A stretch of 64,000 bases of DNA from Dioscorea cayenensis subsp. rotundata (Eukaryota; Streptophyta; Magnoliopsida; Dioscoreales; Dioscoreaceae), in contig NC_052483.1 in the NCBI RefSeq assembly GCF_009730915.1, positions 1,178,001 through 1,242,000 of the forward strand, in the 5' to 3' direction. The notes under the pieces are model-generated. The model saw nothing but the letters and a program-made list of their open reading frames with translations, had not been told where the DNA came from and did not search any database. Positions 34,805-47,773 of this stretch are shown here, one piece after another. The position numbers and the translations under genes are program-made. Numbering within the stretch: position 1 is the first letter of the stretch; every line of letters begins with the position of its first letter.

Positions 34805-35676
34805 CATAAAAAAATATATTAATAATTATCCAATTTTATAGGGGCATACTGGCAATTTTTTCAAGTTTATACAAGGGAAAAACAAGTTTATACAAGGAAA
34901 AAACATAGTAAATTTTTTGATACGGTACCAAACTATCACTATTTTTTTATTTTGAGTTTCAAACTCCAATTTGAATCAAAATAATTACTCAATTTTAATT
35001 TTAATTTTTGACAGAGAATTTCCGGTATTTACAGCATAAAAAAAACCAAGAATCTCTCGAGTAACCATCCAATAAAACAAAATTAAAGTTGAATAACCAT
35101 TTTAATTTAAATTAAACTTTGGACCTAAAGTAAAAAAAAAAAAAATTATAATTTAGCGCCCTGTCAAAAAATTTACCCAGCTTCCAGTTTTTTGGTATCC
35201 AAAAACAGCTTTGTTACTAAAAATCAGTTTGCATTAATGTACACAAATAATTATCTGCATAAAATGTTCATAATATTGCTAAACTAAGGTTACATTAAAA
35301 TCCATCAAAATAGGACCTACAAAAGCGTATAATGTCGTCTAGTGACACTACTACGACAATTGCATCCTAAAACAACTTTGTTACTAAAATCAGTTTGCAT
35401 TAATGTACACAAACAAGTATCTGTACAAAATGTTCGGAATATTGCTAAACTAAGATTACATTTGTTGGAAATATAGTACCACATCGGTTGTGTGCAAAAT
35501 TCATCAAAAAGAGACTGAAAAAAAAAAAGCCGTATGATGTCGCCTAGTGACACGACAATGGCAATTGCATACGGATCCTGTCATTGCTCGAGAGGAAACT
35601 AGATAAGTCAAGGAAGTTAGATTGGATGATCGAAAATGACAAAAAGCTTTACAGATTTGATAGAGGAGCATTTCCT
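34239..35676. other. PAT24 leader/promoter and gap to the kinesin gene
   Basis: 34239-34560 is the less AT-rich 5' UTR and promoter side of PAT24, with AGGGTTTTA motifs. 34580-34801 has two (AT)n tracts and AT-rich DNA. 35203-35570 holds a tandem duplication (separate entry). 35574-35676 is the 3' side of the kinesin gene. Confidence 0.6.
35203..35570. repeat. Diverged tandem duplication, ~165-bp unit
   Basis: Unit 1 (about 35203-35365) and unit 2 (about 35366-35570) share AACTTTGTTACTAAAATCAG, TTTGCATTAATGTACACAAA, ATATTGCTAAACTAAG and a TAATGTCGTCTAGTGACAC-like end. Unit 2 carries an extra ~40-60 bp starting TTGTTGGAAATATAGTACCA, which resembles termini of plant LTR or TRIM elements. Confidence 0.65.
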
Positions 35677-38600
35677 TCAAGGCCGGGCCGGATTAGAAGT
35701 CATCGGCTTAATGGTGGCAAAAAGAGACTGCAATTTGGACAAATCCGGCCGGCTTGACAATGTGTTGTGGTTGAGATGATACGGTTCGGGGATAACGGAG
35801 CTGGAGAATGTAGCGGTTGAACTTCGGTCAAGGCATGATTCCTGCTCATATATAGTTGCAAGCACAGGATAAAACATTAATATAAGATGCCTCAAGTGAA
35901 ATGCATCAAGTTAAGATGGTTTCCTATTTTTTAGTACGTGCATAAAATAAAGAACTGTAAAATGTCGACAACGAACATGAAAGATAGTGTTAGACATCTA
36001 CACACAAGTATAAAAAGTTTCATCGTTGTATAAGTGTTAAAAGCTTCGCGATAATGAAGACAGTGAATAACTTCGACAAACATAGAATAACAGGTGAGAA
36101 ACTGTGGTCACCATAGCAAAGGGATGATTGTTTGTTTGGGTATATAAAATGCAGCAACAACAACAAATCGTTAGTTCCAACTATTTGGGGTAAGTTATAT
36201 GAATTCTTCCTTCTAAGTTATCTTATCAAGAGTTAAACGACTAACTAAACCAAACTCTGAAATATAATTACATAAAATTTCTACCAAACACTTTTTAGAT
36301 CTATCATTCCTTCACTAGAAGAGCTTCCACTTTTTTATGAGAGCATTTGCTGGTCATCTAACGCCATGCCAGTACCATCTACCTGAATTCTAAATAAGTA
36401 AATAAATAAAACTTCATTTTGGCTTCTAAACTTAATGAATTCCTTCATTTTGGCCCCGCAAGACACGCACATTATGCGTGAGTTCATGTTAAATGCTCAA
36501 ATTGAACAAATTCATTCCATTCATGGGTTAAAATAAAAATTTTGTTTACTTGAGCAGTTGAAATCCAAAATGACCCTCACTATATGGATCGGCAGTGGCT
36601 ATCATCTAAGCTTAAACCTCAGCTCAGCTACATGGAAGTTAATAAGAAGCCAGAATAAATAATAAAATAGAGGCCTTACATTCAAATAGAGAGGAAGTTC
36701 AGACAACAAAAAATTCGCAATTGCATGACTTTACCTCTTGGAGCCGCTTAAAACCCTCATTTAAGGAAGATGTGATGCTTTCTTTAGTATGTGGGCATGG
36801 TGGTGTTCTCGACTCTGGGTAGAAGCCACATTTATCGCGAGTCAATTTAATAGGAGTGAAGAAACACGAACTAGGACTGCCACTTGCTTGGTGCCTCATC
36901 TCCGAATATGGTGAATGGTCATGAGAAAAGAGGTAGTAGGAACTATGGTGCTCTTGCCTGCATAAACCATGGGAATTATATCGACCTTTGTAATAAGCTG
37001 TTGTACTGAAATCTTGGTGATGCTGCAAAACACAAGCTTGGGAAGCATATGGCTGTCCATCGATACCAGGATATTGGGCACAAGATGAATGCGGTGACAA
37101 TGTCGTATGGTGAAGAAATGGGGATCCCTTTATTAAGGGAGTGGTAGAATCTTCAATTGTTATTCCTTCTTTCGCAGCCAGGTCCATCAAACACTTCTGA
37201 TCAAGTCCCAACCCCATGAGCATGTTCCACATGTTTCTCTGGGCTTCTTTTTGGTTATGTATCACCTGATCCCGAATGGCCATTTCAAACTGAAGTTCAG
37301 CATTCGCCATTCCCTGCATGGTGTTTATTATAAAGAAGGTACTATTGAATTCTAATTGAGAATATGGATCAGAAATAATGTTTTGGATATGCCAACTCAC
37401 AAGGAGCCTGTACTGACTGAGAATATGTAAGTAGGTTTTGTTTCCCTTGCTATTTATTGCTTCATCAATCATTGATTGAAGTTGGCACCGGTGTTTCTCA
37501 TTTATTTCAATCTCCTGCATAGTTGATGCTATCAGTAGTCAAAGCTAGGAGGTAACCAGATAAATTATATGGCAATACCTTCTGATAACCAGTTCCAGCC
37601 TCATCATTGTCACGAATGTTATCAAGAATAACTTGTCTCCTTGATCTCAAGGCATGCACAACAGTTCCATCTCTTTCAATAACCTATTCACAAGCAAGCA
37701 GCTCATTAACAACACCCAGCCAAGGAGAAAACGGTTGAGCGAGGACTACAGAATGATTTAATGCACAGAATACCCTGATACAACGTTGCATGCTTCAAGG
37801 ATCCTACTGCATGCATGACAAACACATATACAGTTCTAGATTTTGCTGAAGGCTTTCTCACAAGGATATAATGAACAGCAGCTAGATAAAAGGTAACATT
37901 TAATGTATGGAAAATGGAATTCGCAAACCTGTTGTTTGGCAATAGCATCATCTAGTTGCTGAAGCTCAATTCGGTTTCTAGTGTTGGTTTCCTCCAACTC
38001 AAACAATGCTTTCTGCAGATTAATCCGTTCTTGAACGTTCTCACTTGTTTCACGGCTTAATACATCCAACAAAGATAGCTCCTCATTTGCAGCTCTCTCA
38101 GCAGGTTTTAAGGTTAATTGAGACTCTTTTTCAGCCAGTTCCTCCCTTAAACGGCAAACTTCAACCTGCCATGATCATTTTGCTAAGATTTTACTCAAAA
38201 GATGTGTTCAATTTCTTAAATGAATTGACTATTTTAGAGACCTTGAGATTGTCAATCATCCTTTTGTAGTCTTCAACGTGAGTATCAACAGTCCCAATAT
38301 TTTTCTGCAGAGGAGAAAACAATTGAAAAGTGTTAAAGAAGAAAAATTCACAGCTTCAATTAAAAAAAAAAATGAATGATAACAGGATGAGAAAGTTTGT
38401 ACATATGTGCTCCTTTCCAAGTTCATCAGATTCCATATGGGCAAAAGTCAAGAAATTAAGAGATTACCTAGTGAATCAAGGAACTAAGGTAAACTTTGTT
38501 CTATACCTTACTTCAAAAAATTTGCTAATGCTAACCATGTTCTCTCCCATGCTAGGATATGGTTAATATCATGTTGGAATCCATCATCAGGCTATTAAGT

Positions 38601-41600
38601 AAGAGAATATGTGCTTTTTTCTCAAAAAGTATTCTAATATGAGTGGAAACAGACACTAGATTTCTAGGGAGTTATCGATAATTAATTTTCTTACATATCT
38701 GGATATGTTCATTTGCATTCACAGACTAAACCATAATTCCTCAAGGAACCTATCATGGATTGCTGCCTAATATTATTGAAAAAACATAAGATGCTTTCAG
38801 AGAAAAAAAAAATCCAGGATGAGTTCTCACATGGATCTCAGTCTTGATCTCCTTAGCTCTGTCAGCATATTTTAGAGTATTCACAGTGTGATGATACTGA
38901 TCATCAGCTGGTGATATTGTCGCAACCATGACAGTTCTAGAATTTCCACTGAGTCCATCCTTCAGAATCCGGGTCAACTTGCTGAAGAAACCTTGCATTA
39001 GCTAATTGAAAATGCATCTTTGATAAATTATTATACCCAGATGGATACCTATTGCGGTATGGAACATATGCAAGGCCTTTCTTTTGTTGTTTGCCCAAAG
39101 CATTGATACAATTTGCCAAAGCAAGAAGTGACCGGTTTATGTTGGCTCCATCTCTAAGCTTTTGGCCGGCAATATTTGTTTCAGAGGCCCTTTCACTGCA
39201 TAAGTGAAAATACAGGAGAATAAATTATCAGCAAATGAATGAAGGATGATCATAGAGGACGAAAGACACATGCCAATATCCACCTCCCAGCAAGATCAAC
39301 TAGAGCAAGTTTTCCACGGAGAACTTGACTTCCATACTGGTTTCTCCGCGTTCTTCTCACCATGATCTCCAGTACAGCATGTGAACTGTTAAACACAAAT
39401 ATTGTTAACCATATGAAATTGCTAGCAATTTATGTCATCTTCATTAATTGTCTAAAACTCAAAAGAAGCATATAGGGTAGATAAAACCATAAGTTATCAG
39501 TAAAGGAGACTGAATCAAGAATAGCATGTGGCATGCAGTGAACTCCCAGTTGAGCCAAAGCAGTATTCAAGTAAGACCAAATGCCACAGAAAACAAAACA
39601 ATTAACTCACCGAGATGATGTCGCATTCACCTCTGTGCTTTCCGTCTTCCGTCTGCTGTTTCCAATATGTAAAAGTTCAAGAATTTTATCCGCTGATTGG
39701 ACCTGAACAAGTTCAAGAAGCATACTTGTTATACAAGGCATTCGAACTGATTGCCATTTATACAATACATGGACTTGAAACCCGTAAAAAAATGAATGTA
39801 ATAAGAAGAAACGTATGTCTGCTAACACCAAGCAGGTAATGGTGAACAGTTCTTACCAGATTAAGGAACTAACTATTAGCACGATAGAAAACGTTGCAAC
39901 CAATTGAACTAAATTTGCAAAAGAAAATTGGAGCAGCAAGAGGCAACCTTAATATTTCTTAAACCGGCAACTATAATTCCATGCTCGGGATCTTCTCTTA
40001 ATTCCAAATGCCCTGAAGACTTTACAAGCAGATCATAGATAACCTGAAAATGAAGACAGGATGATTTCATGTCCTAAATTGATTTCTAATATCCACTATG
40101 TTTATAAACCCAAATTGTTCTGAATTAGCAGGGGCATCATACTTCATTATAAACTTCAAGATAAGAACAAGAGACTTCAAAGACATCTGAGCTCTTATCC
40201 TTCTTAATAAGATTGAAAATTGTGTGAAGGCTAAGAACCATGAGTCCAGGATCTTGGTGTGTTCCGACCATAGTATAAGTCTTCCCACTGACAAAGGTAT
40301 AAAACAAGATCAGCCCAGAAAAAAGCATATTTGATACAAAAGCAACTTCCTAATTTCTACCCAAAAAATCAAGAATGATATATAATAGCATAGTCCTAGA
40401 AAAATTAGTATTGAATATTTGGCTAAGTTGATACATTTATCAACATAAAAAGAAACTCAAAAAACCAAAGCATAAAGAAAAGCTCCCATAAAGAATAATT
40501 ACTATTAAAAAACCACATATATAATTTTTGGAAGTTTGTCTGTGTTAGTAAAACTAAATTTTATGAGCTAATATGATCGGCAAATCGAGTGTTTCAAGTG
40601 GTCAATTTCAAACTTTCTATTTTGAGGAATTTAAAAAAATTTTATAGCAGACAGATGTGGACTTCAATAAAGATTTAGCAGGTCTAGGAAAAGAAGCCAA
40701 AAATATGCATTAAGTTGAACTAAATATTCATTCCCTAACACATTGAGTAAAAGTTGACAAATAAATTTCTATCAAGAACATCTTACAGCTAATCCAGGAA
40801 AGAGAACCTGGCAAAAGAAAGCATTCATACAGTGACTACACATGCTTTTTATCTGTTAGCAATTGGAGATAATTCTTCTTTTATTAGAACATTTAAGTAT
40901 AAGTAACGCAGAAAAATGAGTATGTCTAAGTTATTTCTTTTACAAATTTATTCATGAATCTTAGTAGACAGAAGAGATAATTGTTATACTATCAGTGCTT
41001 GGAAAGAATAAAGTTTTAAAAGATTAAAAAAAAATGCTTATGCTTTGTACCTCCCCGTTGAACCATAGGCAAACACTGTTGCATTGAGGCCTTGAATGAC
41101 CCCAGCGATTGTAGAAGAGATTCTCTGGTAGACATCCTGAGCATAGGGCACATGATGTTATTAGATGCATAAAGAACAGGCCAAAACTTGTTTATTTATC
41201 AGAAATCACATGTTTGAACAAGCCAGGAAGCTCAATTCTTAAAAGAATATTAAGCCTGAAAGAAACCAATTATATAAATATCTTCGGTCTCAAAATTCAT
41301 CATGAATAACCTACAAAGACGTGACAAACTCTACATCTATGCCATCCAAAAAATACAGTGCTGTTTATCAAACAACTGTGTAATTTTACTCACAAAATGA
41401 TAAAAAATACATGGAAACAATGAAACCAAATTAAAAAACAAATTGATGTATACCAAATTGGTGCATTCAGGTCCAAAGGCATGATCAAAGTTGTATCTTT
41501 TCTCTTTTGTTCGATTTTGGATACGGTCAAGGTAGTCTTTTGACAAATCAGGATCCAAAACAACCACACTCTGCAATGCAAGAAGAATAATTCGTTGTTG

Positions 41601-41923
41601 ACGTACTAAGTACACATGTTGATCTAAAAAAGTAAAATAAAATTTGAAAGTAAATGTTCAGGATACCTTATCATCAGTCACTTGGATGATATTCCTGCTC
41701 CTTAACCGCTCCAAATCTGTCAAAGGCCTGCATTTCACAGCAACCTGTAAAAACACCAAATGCATCCAAAAGAGGTGAATAATTAGCACAGAAATAGCAA
41801 ACAAGGTCAAAAGTAATATATGAATATCAACAACAATGAAAAGGATATTTTTTTCCCCATCATCAGAGGACCAACCATAAGAGTTGCAGTCTGCTTGGTA
41901 GCTGGAGCTCTGATGCTAGGCAT
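35677..41923 (-). CDS. KIN-8B: Kinesin-8 motor protein, KIN-8B type
   Basis: The product is an N-terminal-motor, plus-end-directed microtubule motor of the kinesin-8 (Kip3) family. Sixteen GT-AG exons, high to low: 41876-41923, 41667-41744, 41454-41570, 41051-41136, 40143-40287, 39948-40043, 39611-39702, 39284-39385, 39049-39195, 38831-38981, 38242-38304, 37929-38165, 37579-37683, 37401-37514, 36735-37313, 35677-35841; in phase throughout, 774 residues. The start [15 protein letters not shown] fits the family. P-loop GSTGSGKT (106-113), switch I NATSSRSH (216-223), switch II DLAGSE (251-256) and neck [11 protein letters not shown] end the motor near 355. Residues about 370-530 are coiled-coil-like ([16 protein letters not shown]). 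A low-complexity tail ends TSNPARP. The 8B rather than 8A assignment comes from remembered likeness and is less certain. Confidence 0.94.
36150..36230 (+). mobile_element. Au-type SINE remnant
   Basis: CAACAACAACAAATCGTTAG followed by TTCCAACTATTTGGGGTAAG and TTATATGAATTCTTC closely resembles the well-known conserved 3' segment of Au-like elements in plant genomes. The 5' part is not recognisable. It lies in the last intron of the kinesin gene. Confidence 0.5.
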
Positions 41924-42658
41924 CTCTTATCAATCAGATTAATGCTCGGAAGTTGGAATAACTTCTTGCAAAGACCCTAAAGATCCTAAGCTCCGAGGTC
42001 TTCCAACAATCTATCAGCCAAATTAGTGAAATCTATTGCTAAAAGTAACCTTAAGTCATGAAATCAAATAGGAAAACAAAAATCAAATTTTGAGTCCAAA
42101 ACCTTGACCTTTGGTAAACCAAACGTCTCAATCCAAACTCTAACAGAAAAGAAAAGAAAAAGCTCAACTAATTCCACAATCATGAACCCATAACTCTGAA
42201 TCCCAAAGCCAAAAACCCAAAATCTCAGCTCCAAAACCACAAATACTCCGACAGTGTCACATCCTCCAAAACCAAATCCAATTCCATTACCTCATCCTAC
42301 ATGCCGTCTAACAGCATCAGCAGACAAAAACCCAACAATTCCAACCCCAAAAACCAACCTTTTTCTAAAACATTCACAGCTCCAAATCACTAAAGCCCTC
42401 ACCCAAAATCCCAAAGTTCCCAAATGTAACAACTCCAACAATATCACTTAAACCAAACACAACACCAAACATAAAAACAACATTTTTTTTTTATATTAAC
42501 CAAAAAGAACCCAGAGAAAATGCCTCCAAACCCCAAATGCCTCCCAATGCATTATCCAAACAACCAAAACACAACTTTTTCAAGCTACAACAACGAAAAA
42601 CCAGACAATGCTCACATAACCCCAACTCCCCAACAAGTTCTTGAAGCACCACCAAAAT

Positions 42659-42960
42659 CTACAATAAAAAAAGCTCTTTTAACCTAAACACCACCAGGAA
42701 ATGCCTCAAAAACCTCAAACAAACTTTAAAAGAAATTTTGCCAAGAAATCCTCGAACTCCACGTCTCTCTCTCTCTCTCTCGCTCTCGCTCTCCTCTCTC
42801 TCTTTGGGCGGGGAGGGGAAACGAAGGGGAAACGTAAGCGTTAACGTGGTCCGCGATGCCCGAGACCGCCGTCCGCGGGACGGAGATCGTGGAGGGCTCA
42901 TAGAAATGGACGGAGAGGAGTGCGAGTGGCAGTGCTTTGAGATTTGTACCTAGTATCGAT
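42659..42960 (-). promoter_or_regulatory. Probable 5' leader of the kinesin gene, with upstream open frame
   Basis: A GC-rich stretch with a (CT)n run lies upstream of the kinesin ATG (41923). An 80-codon Arg/Ser-rich minus open frame (42659-42901) starts with MSPPRSPSRGRRSR. A leader intron is likely but not provable from sequence. The frame may be a uORF or non-coding. Confidence 0.4.
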
Positions 42961-43537
42961 CCTCGAAATCTGAACGTTCGTACGCCTCGAGATTAACACC
43001 GATCACAACACCTTCGGGCCCGCCATTATGACCTCCTTTTTCGTAACTCCTCCCCGCCATGTTAACGGCATGTCAAAATTACGGCAATGCCCTTACTTTC
43101 TTAAAAACATTTAAACTATTAAAAAAAAGGAAAATTACTATTCACCCCTCGTAATTTTCAAAAATTCCCAAAAACCCCCTCCTACTTTTACACACCCCGG
43201 ACAACCCTTCCGTTAGTGTTTAACTTCCTTTATTACCCTCACTGCTCACTTCAAATGAGTCCAGTATTGTGAAATCCCAGTTTTTGGCCTGAAAATGGTG
43301 GGAAAGGAAAGCGCCAAATCATCATGTTCAGACCTTTTCGAGAGACTTTACGCTTGGTTTCGATAGAGCAATGCATAGGGAGTTGCATTACATCTTGTTG
43401 TTCTCCTCGTTTCTCCTCATTTGAGTTGTTCGACTTGATTCTGCCGGGTTTGCATGTACTGGTGAGAATCCCTCGTTCTTTATCGGTTTGACCATTCAGT
43501 GAGGAGTTTATTATGGCGACTCATTTGTGGTGAGTGC

Positions 43538-43730
43538 GGGTGAAGTTTATCATACACGAAATATATAAATCGGTTTCTCAACGGAAAATGAAGTTGATTT
43601 CCAGTCGGATTGGTCAAGTCGACTTCATCTTCGAATGAGTCGTATTCGATTTTATTGTCGAGGCGGAGCGTGTGCCATTGTCGTCTCCGTTTGAAAAGCG
43701 AGTTCGTTTTCGTTGTAAAGTTCTTCTAGT
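43538..43730. repeat. MULE internal direct repeat, copy A
   Basis: Matches 45663-45858 with divergence. Shared anchors are TTCCAGTCGGAT, TCGACTTCATCTTCRAATG-like, GTGCCATTGTCG and GAAAAGCGAGTT. Confidence 0.7.
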
Positions 43731-44237
43731 TTATTGTTATCTGTTTGTATATTTTTAAATAATGTTTAACTATTTGTTATTATCCGTTTAAATATATTAC
43801 TAATATGTTTAATAATTATCATATCCGTTTAATACTTGTCAGTCTCGGTTTAACATTATCTTTACATGTATAACTTTTCATATTAACGTTTAAATTCTCA
43901 AAGTCCTGCGTAAAACGGTGATCTTTTTCGTTTGATCTGAATTGTTCGCAGGTGGCACGTGGCGGTGGCGAGGTTATGGTATCCCGTGCGTAAGAATTAA
44001 TGCGGCGTTAATTCTTATGCTGCGTACTATCAAATATCCGAACACCGATTCGTTGTAATCGATCAATGTCGGTCTACTGTGCGTTTGATTTTTTTCTCGG
44101 ATATGAAGAGTCAACCTGCTTGTGGACTTCACACCATAAATAACCAGGAAGAACCCTTCCCGTCCACTGACCACTCGTCGTTGTCCTCATCATTCTCCTC
44201 CTCTTCCTCCTCTTCCCATGGACAACCACTCTATCTG

Positions 44238-44485
44238 AAAGGATGTTTCGTGAACCTCCTTCCTTATCTTGAGAATCGATCGGTAGTAATCACGCAACAA
44301 GTTAAATTATCTTTTCTTGCCCAAGCGAAATGCTCGCATAATTGCACGAATCACGGAGGATTCTCCGGTGATGGATGACGGGAAGCGATTATGCGAGCTT
44401 TTCGACTTGGGTAAGAAAAGAAAGTTTTCACGTATTGCGTGATTGCGGAGGATTCTCAGAGGAGGGAGGTCGGGAAACATCCTTT
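44238..44485. repeat. Long imperfect inverted repeat (hairpin) inside the MULE
   Basis: Left arm 44238-44344 pairs with right arm 44385-44485 around a ~40-nt loop. Matched blocks are AAAGGATGTTTC/GAAACATCCTTT, TAATCACGCAA/TTGCGTGATT, TCTTTTCTTGCCCAAG/CTTGGGTAAGAAAAGA and GCTCGCATAAT/ATTATGCGAGC. Transcription would give a ~100-bp imperfect stem. Confidence 0.85.
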
Positions 44486-45662
44486 AAAGACTGAGGGTTG
44501 ATATTTATCACTTCGGACTTTTTGTTACTGGTTTAAGAACATTACGTCGGGTGTACTGACTATGTCGATTACGTGTTTAACTACCAGTATCTTCGCTTAA
44601 GTCCGACCATGACACATTGATTAATAGTCGTTTTCATGAATGTGTTTGTTTAACCTTTTTTTTAATGTTGTATGTTGTGCGGGGTTCAAGTTGATGCGCA
44701 TGTTATGCTGACCGCTGTGAGCATTCGAATGTCTGAGACACTTGTTTTCGTTATACGAGGGTCGAGTCGTGAGTGTCCAAAGTCCTTGTAAATGTTCTAA
44801 ATGTTGTAAATGTTGTAAATGTTTTGTAAATGTTTTGTAAATGTTGTAAACGAATGTTTTATTTGAATGTGAACTTACGAAATTTAAGCAGAGACCTAGT
44901 AAAAACAATGTGGGAAACAAAAAAAACGTCATTGTAAACAATAGAAAAAGTTAAACAATACGACTGTTACTCTTTAAACAATGACAACGGTATTTAAGAA
45001 AATACGTAAACATGTTTAATCGAGTGACCGGGAGGTACCCATCTTCAACGCGATGTCGGGTGAAAGCATTCAATTTAAACGATAACATATATTTTTAAGC
45101 GGTGAAGTCACTATATTTAAAGCGTTTTTACGTATTATTTACATGATATAGACTTTATTTAAACCCGTGATCGTTATGTTAAACACTATGTGTATCTGTT
45201 TAAACATAAAAAACTTGATAGTTAAACAGATACTCATGTCGAGCGATGACAATACGTCTTTATCGCGACAGTGGCATATATTTTTCCTTTTTTGCCCTTC
45301 TGATGGAGGGAAAAATACCGCCCAATCACATCACGTCTAGTCTAACCTCTATGCATTTTGTGGTCTTCATCGCGACAGTGATATATATATATGCACTTTT
45401 CTTGTTTACCTATCTGACTGCTGTTTGTTGTTTACATCTTCTTCTTCTTCTTCTTCTTCTTCTTCTTCTTCGGCTTATTTTTGTTCTTCATTTCATTTGA
45501 ATTGTACGATTTGGTTTTCGGCCGATATATTATGGAGAGTTTTTGTGGTATTGCTAGATTCAACGGGGAGGGAAGAGTGCTAATGTTCACGGCTCGAGAC
45601 TTCTTGGGAGTTGGTGTTAGGCGAGATATGTGAGCGATGGGGTCTCGAAGTTTCTCTTGTCG

Positions 45663-45858
45663 GGGTTAAGTTCATCACACGGATGGATATAAAAGCGGTT
45701 TGCCCGATAGAAAAGCGATGTTGACTTCCAGTCGGATGTGTCGCGTGCACTCCATCTTCAAATGTCTCTGTAGTTGATCTTGTCGTCGAGACGGGAAAAA
45801 TGTGCCATTGTCGAATCCTAATGAAAAGCGAGTTTTACTCGTTGTAAGTTCCTTCTCT
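45663..45858. repeat. MULE internal direct repeat, copy B
   Basis: Partner of 43538-43730, offset about 2.1 kb. It may mark a duplication of the transposase gene's 5' part or a nested element. Confidence 0.7.
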
Positions 45859-46217
45859 TTTAATTGTTCTAGTTGTCTGGGGCCATTAGTGTTTAAATAT
45901 GTCCGTCACTGGTTAACATATTGTACTAGTCGTTTACGTTATTAGTTAACTGCTTAAGTATTTAATTTAACGTTTAAATATTGTCATTATCATTTAAACA
46001 TTATATTCTCCGCTTAACATATTGATCTTTTCATTTGACTGAAGTGTTGGCAGGAATTCCGATTCTGCGAGTGCTCTAATTCATCCCCATGGTGACCCTG
46101 ACGGCGTGGGATGTCTTCCTTCCTCGTCAGATCATTCCGAAGTCTTTGTTGTTGGATATTGGACAACGTTTTGACGGTGTCGAACATTTCGAGGGATGTA
46201 CTTGAAATCATGCGATC

Positions 46218-46421
46218 AAAAGAAATTTTGACTTCAAATTCATAAAGAGCGAAAAAAACATCGGTTGGTCGTGGAATACTGCTGCAGATGGTTGTCGTTC
46301 AGCGCCTATGCGATCAAAAGAGTATAACAAAAAAACTTTCAGAATCAAGACAATCAACCCGTCACACACTTGCAGTGGTGCCATAGGTTCGGCGTCGCAT
46401 CCGAAAGCGTCCAAAAAATGA
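46218..46421 (+). pseudogene. MuDR-type transposase N-terminal fragment
   Basis: The + frame contains FDFKFIKSEKN, RSAPMRSKEYNKK and TFRIKTINPSHTC followed by a basic KASKK end at TGA. This is the pattern of the zinc-binding N-terminal domain of plant MuDR/MURA transposases (F-x-F-K ... F-x-I-K-x-x-x-P-x-H-x-C). The expected DDE catalytic core and SWIM finger are not found downstream; sequence similarity ends within ~40 bp and the minus-strand ULP1 gene begins ~500 bp on. It is a broken remnant. Confidence 0.75.
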
Positions 46422-46928
46422 GAAGGTAGCCTGGGTGGCCTAGACGAAAGAGGATCGAGTCGCAAGCGTTTGATGTCCGCGTGAGTTACATTCGCATACG
46501 GCCATGGATCCGGTCGCGATCGACGATCTTACTGATGAAACTATCGCCGACTAGGCATTGTAAATAAGCCGACGATGACAGGGAAACATTGTGTATTGAT
46601 GGGCAACTTTCCATATTTAAACAGAGACATTGTTATTTTTAAGCGGATACATCGTAATTTGAAATATTTCAACCGATGTTTAAAGCGATATATAGTATAT
46701 TTAAACAATGAAAGTGAAATGTACACAATTAGAACGTAAATTAAACAATGAAATGAGACCCGAATGGAATTTAACACGCTTTTACAATTCAAAACAAACA
46801 AAATTTACATTAAGATATACAAGTCATGCTCTTCGAACACGAAAACAATGAATTGAATTTGTCCAGATTTACATTCGAAAACAAAATTGACATTCAGATA
46901 TACAGGACATGTTCTTCAAAAACAAAAT

Positions 46929-47430
46929 TTAACCCGCTTGTGACGACCCCCCTTTGTCATGGACGCCGGCTGCCCTCCCCTCCTTAAGTATGCGGGTAAC
47001 ATACCTTAATCTGAGGTAAGGAACATCTGTCTGCGGTAGCCGTAACTTCTCACCCCAAAGTAATTGCTCGATAAACCGCATGACGTAGACGGCGCAATCG
47101 ACGCTTCCTTGTTTTTGGCGTGGGGTTTCTATGTCGTGCACGAGTGGGTACTTTGCCGTCGCCGACTCGCCGAACTCCATATCGACACAAATGTCGAATA
47201 GATTCCGCTGTCGAGATATGCAAGTCGAGATTAGAATACCGATTTAAATACCACACAGATATTAATCGGACATAATTAAAGAACTTACCATGTCCAACGC
47301 GTCCTTATCGTACCCCGGACATGAAGAATAATGCTTGTATTCTTGTTATCATTGTCCAGGATGACGACATGGAAGTGACCATTCATGATTATCGGGAGGA
47401 TGACAATTTGAACTTTCATGCGGTTTTTGC
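46929..47430 (-). pseudogene. ULP1-like cysteine protease carried by the MULE
   Basis: ULP1 proteases cleave SUMO-like conjugates; plant MULEs often carry such a domain of unknown role. Two exons are visible: about 47430-47289 with IVILPIIMNGHFHVVILDND (catalytic His context), and 47207-46929 with RNLFDICVDMEFGE and the Gln/Cys motif QKQGSVDCAVYVMRFIEQLL, ending in TAA. A consensus splice pair joins them (GTAAGT, CAG). One missing base near 47332 breaks the first exon's frame. His, Gln and Cys residues survive, but upstream exons cannot be joined into an open gene. Confidence 0.78.
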
Positions 47431-47773
47431 GCAAGCATCCCCGATCATAGCCATAATTGTGTCATGTGCGTCGTCCCCGCTTTGACATAAACAGTATGCA
47501 AGCGGTTTCGGTGATGGAGGCGCTTCTTGTAATGATATGGCTCTTTGCTCGGCGACTTTTTGTATTATGCATACGAAAAGCGTCCCATCACATCATCGAT
47601 GACCATCTCCTTCCCCTCAAGCAGCGTGTATAATTTGTCGCGTGTGAGTCGTGACGTCGTTCTTCCACACAGACAGTGCTAAGGTTAAACGATAACAGAT
47701 ATAATAAGACCATATTAGAAAATATTTAAATGATATTATCAATTGTTACAGTGATATTATATATAATTAAACG

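Noticed and set aside
45438..45471. (CTT)n tract as a coding poly-Leu stretch
   Set aside because: Simple-sequence repeat inside transposon spacer; frame unsupported.
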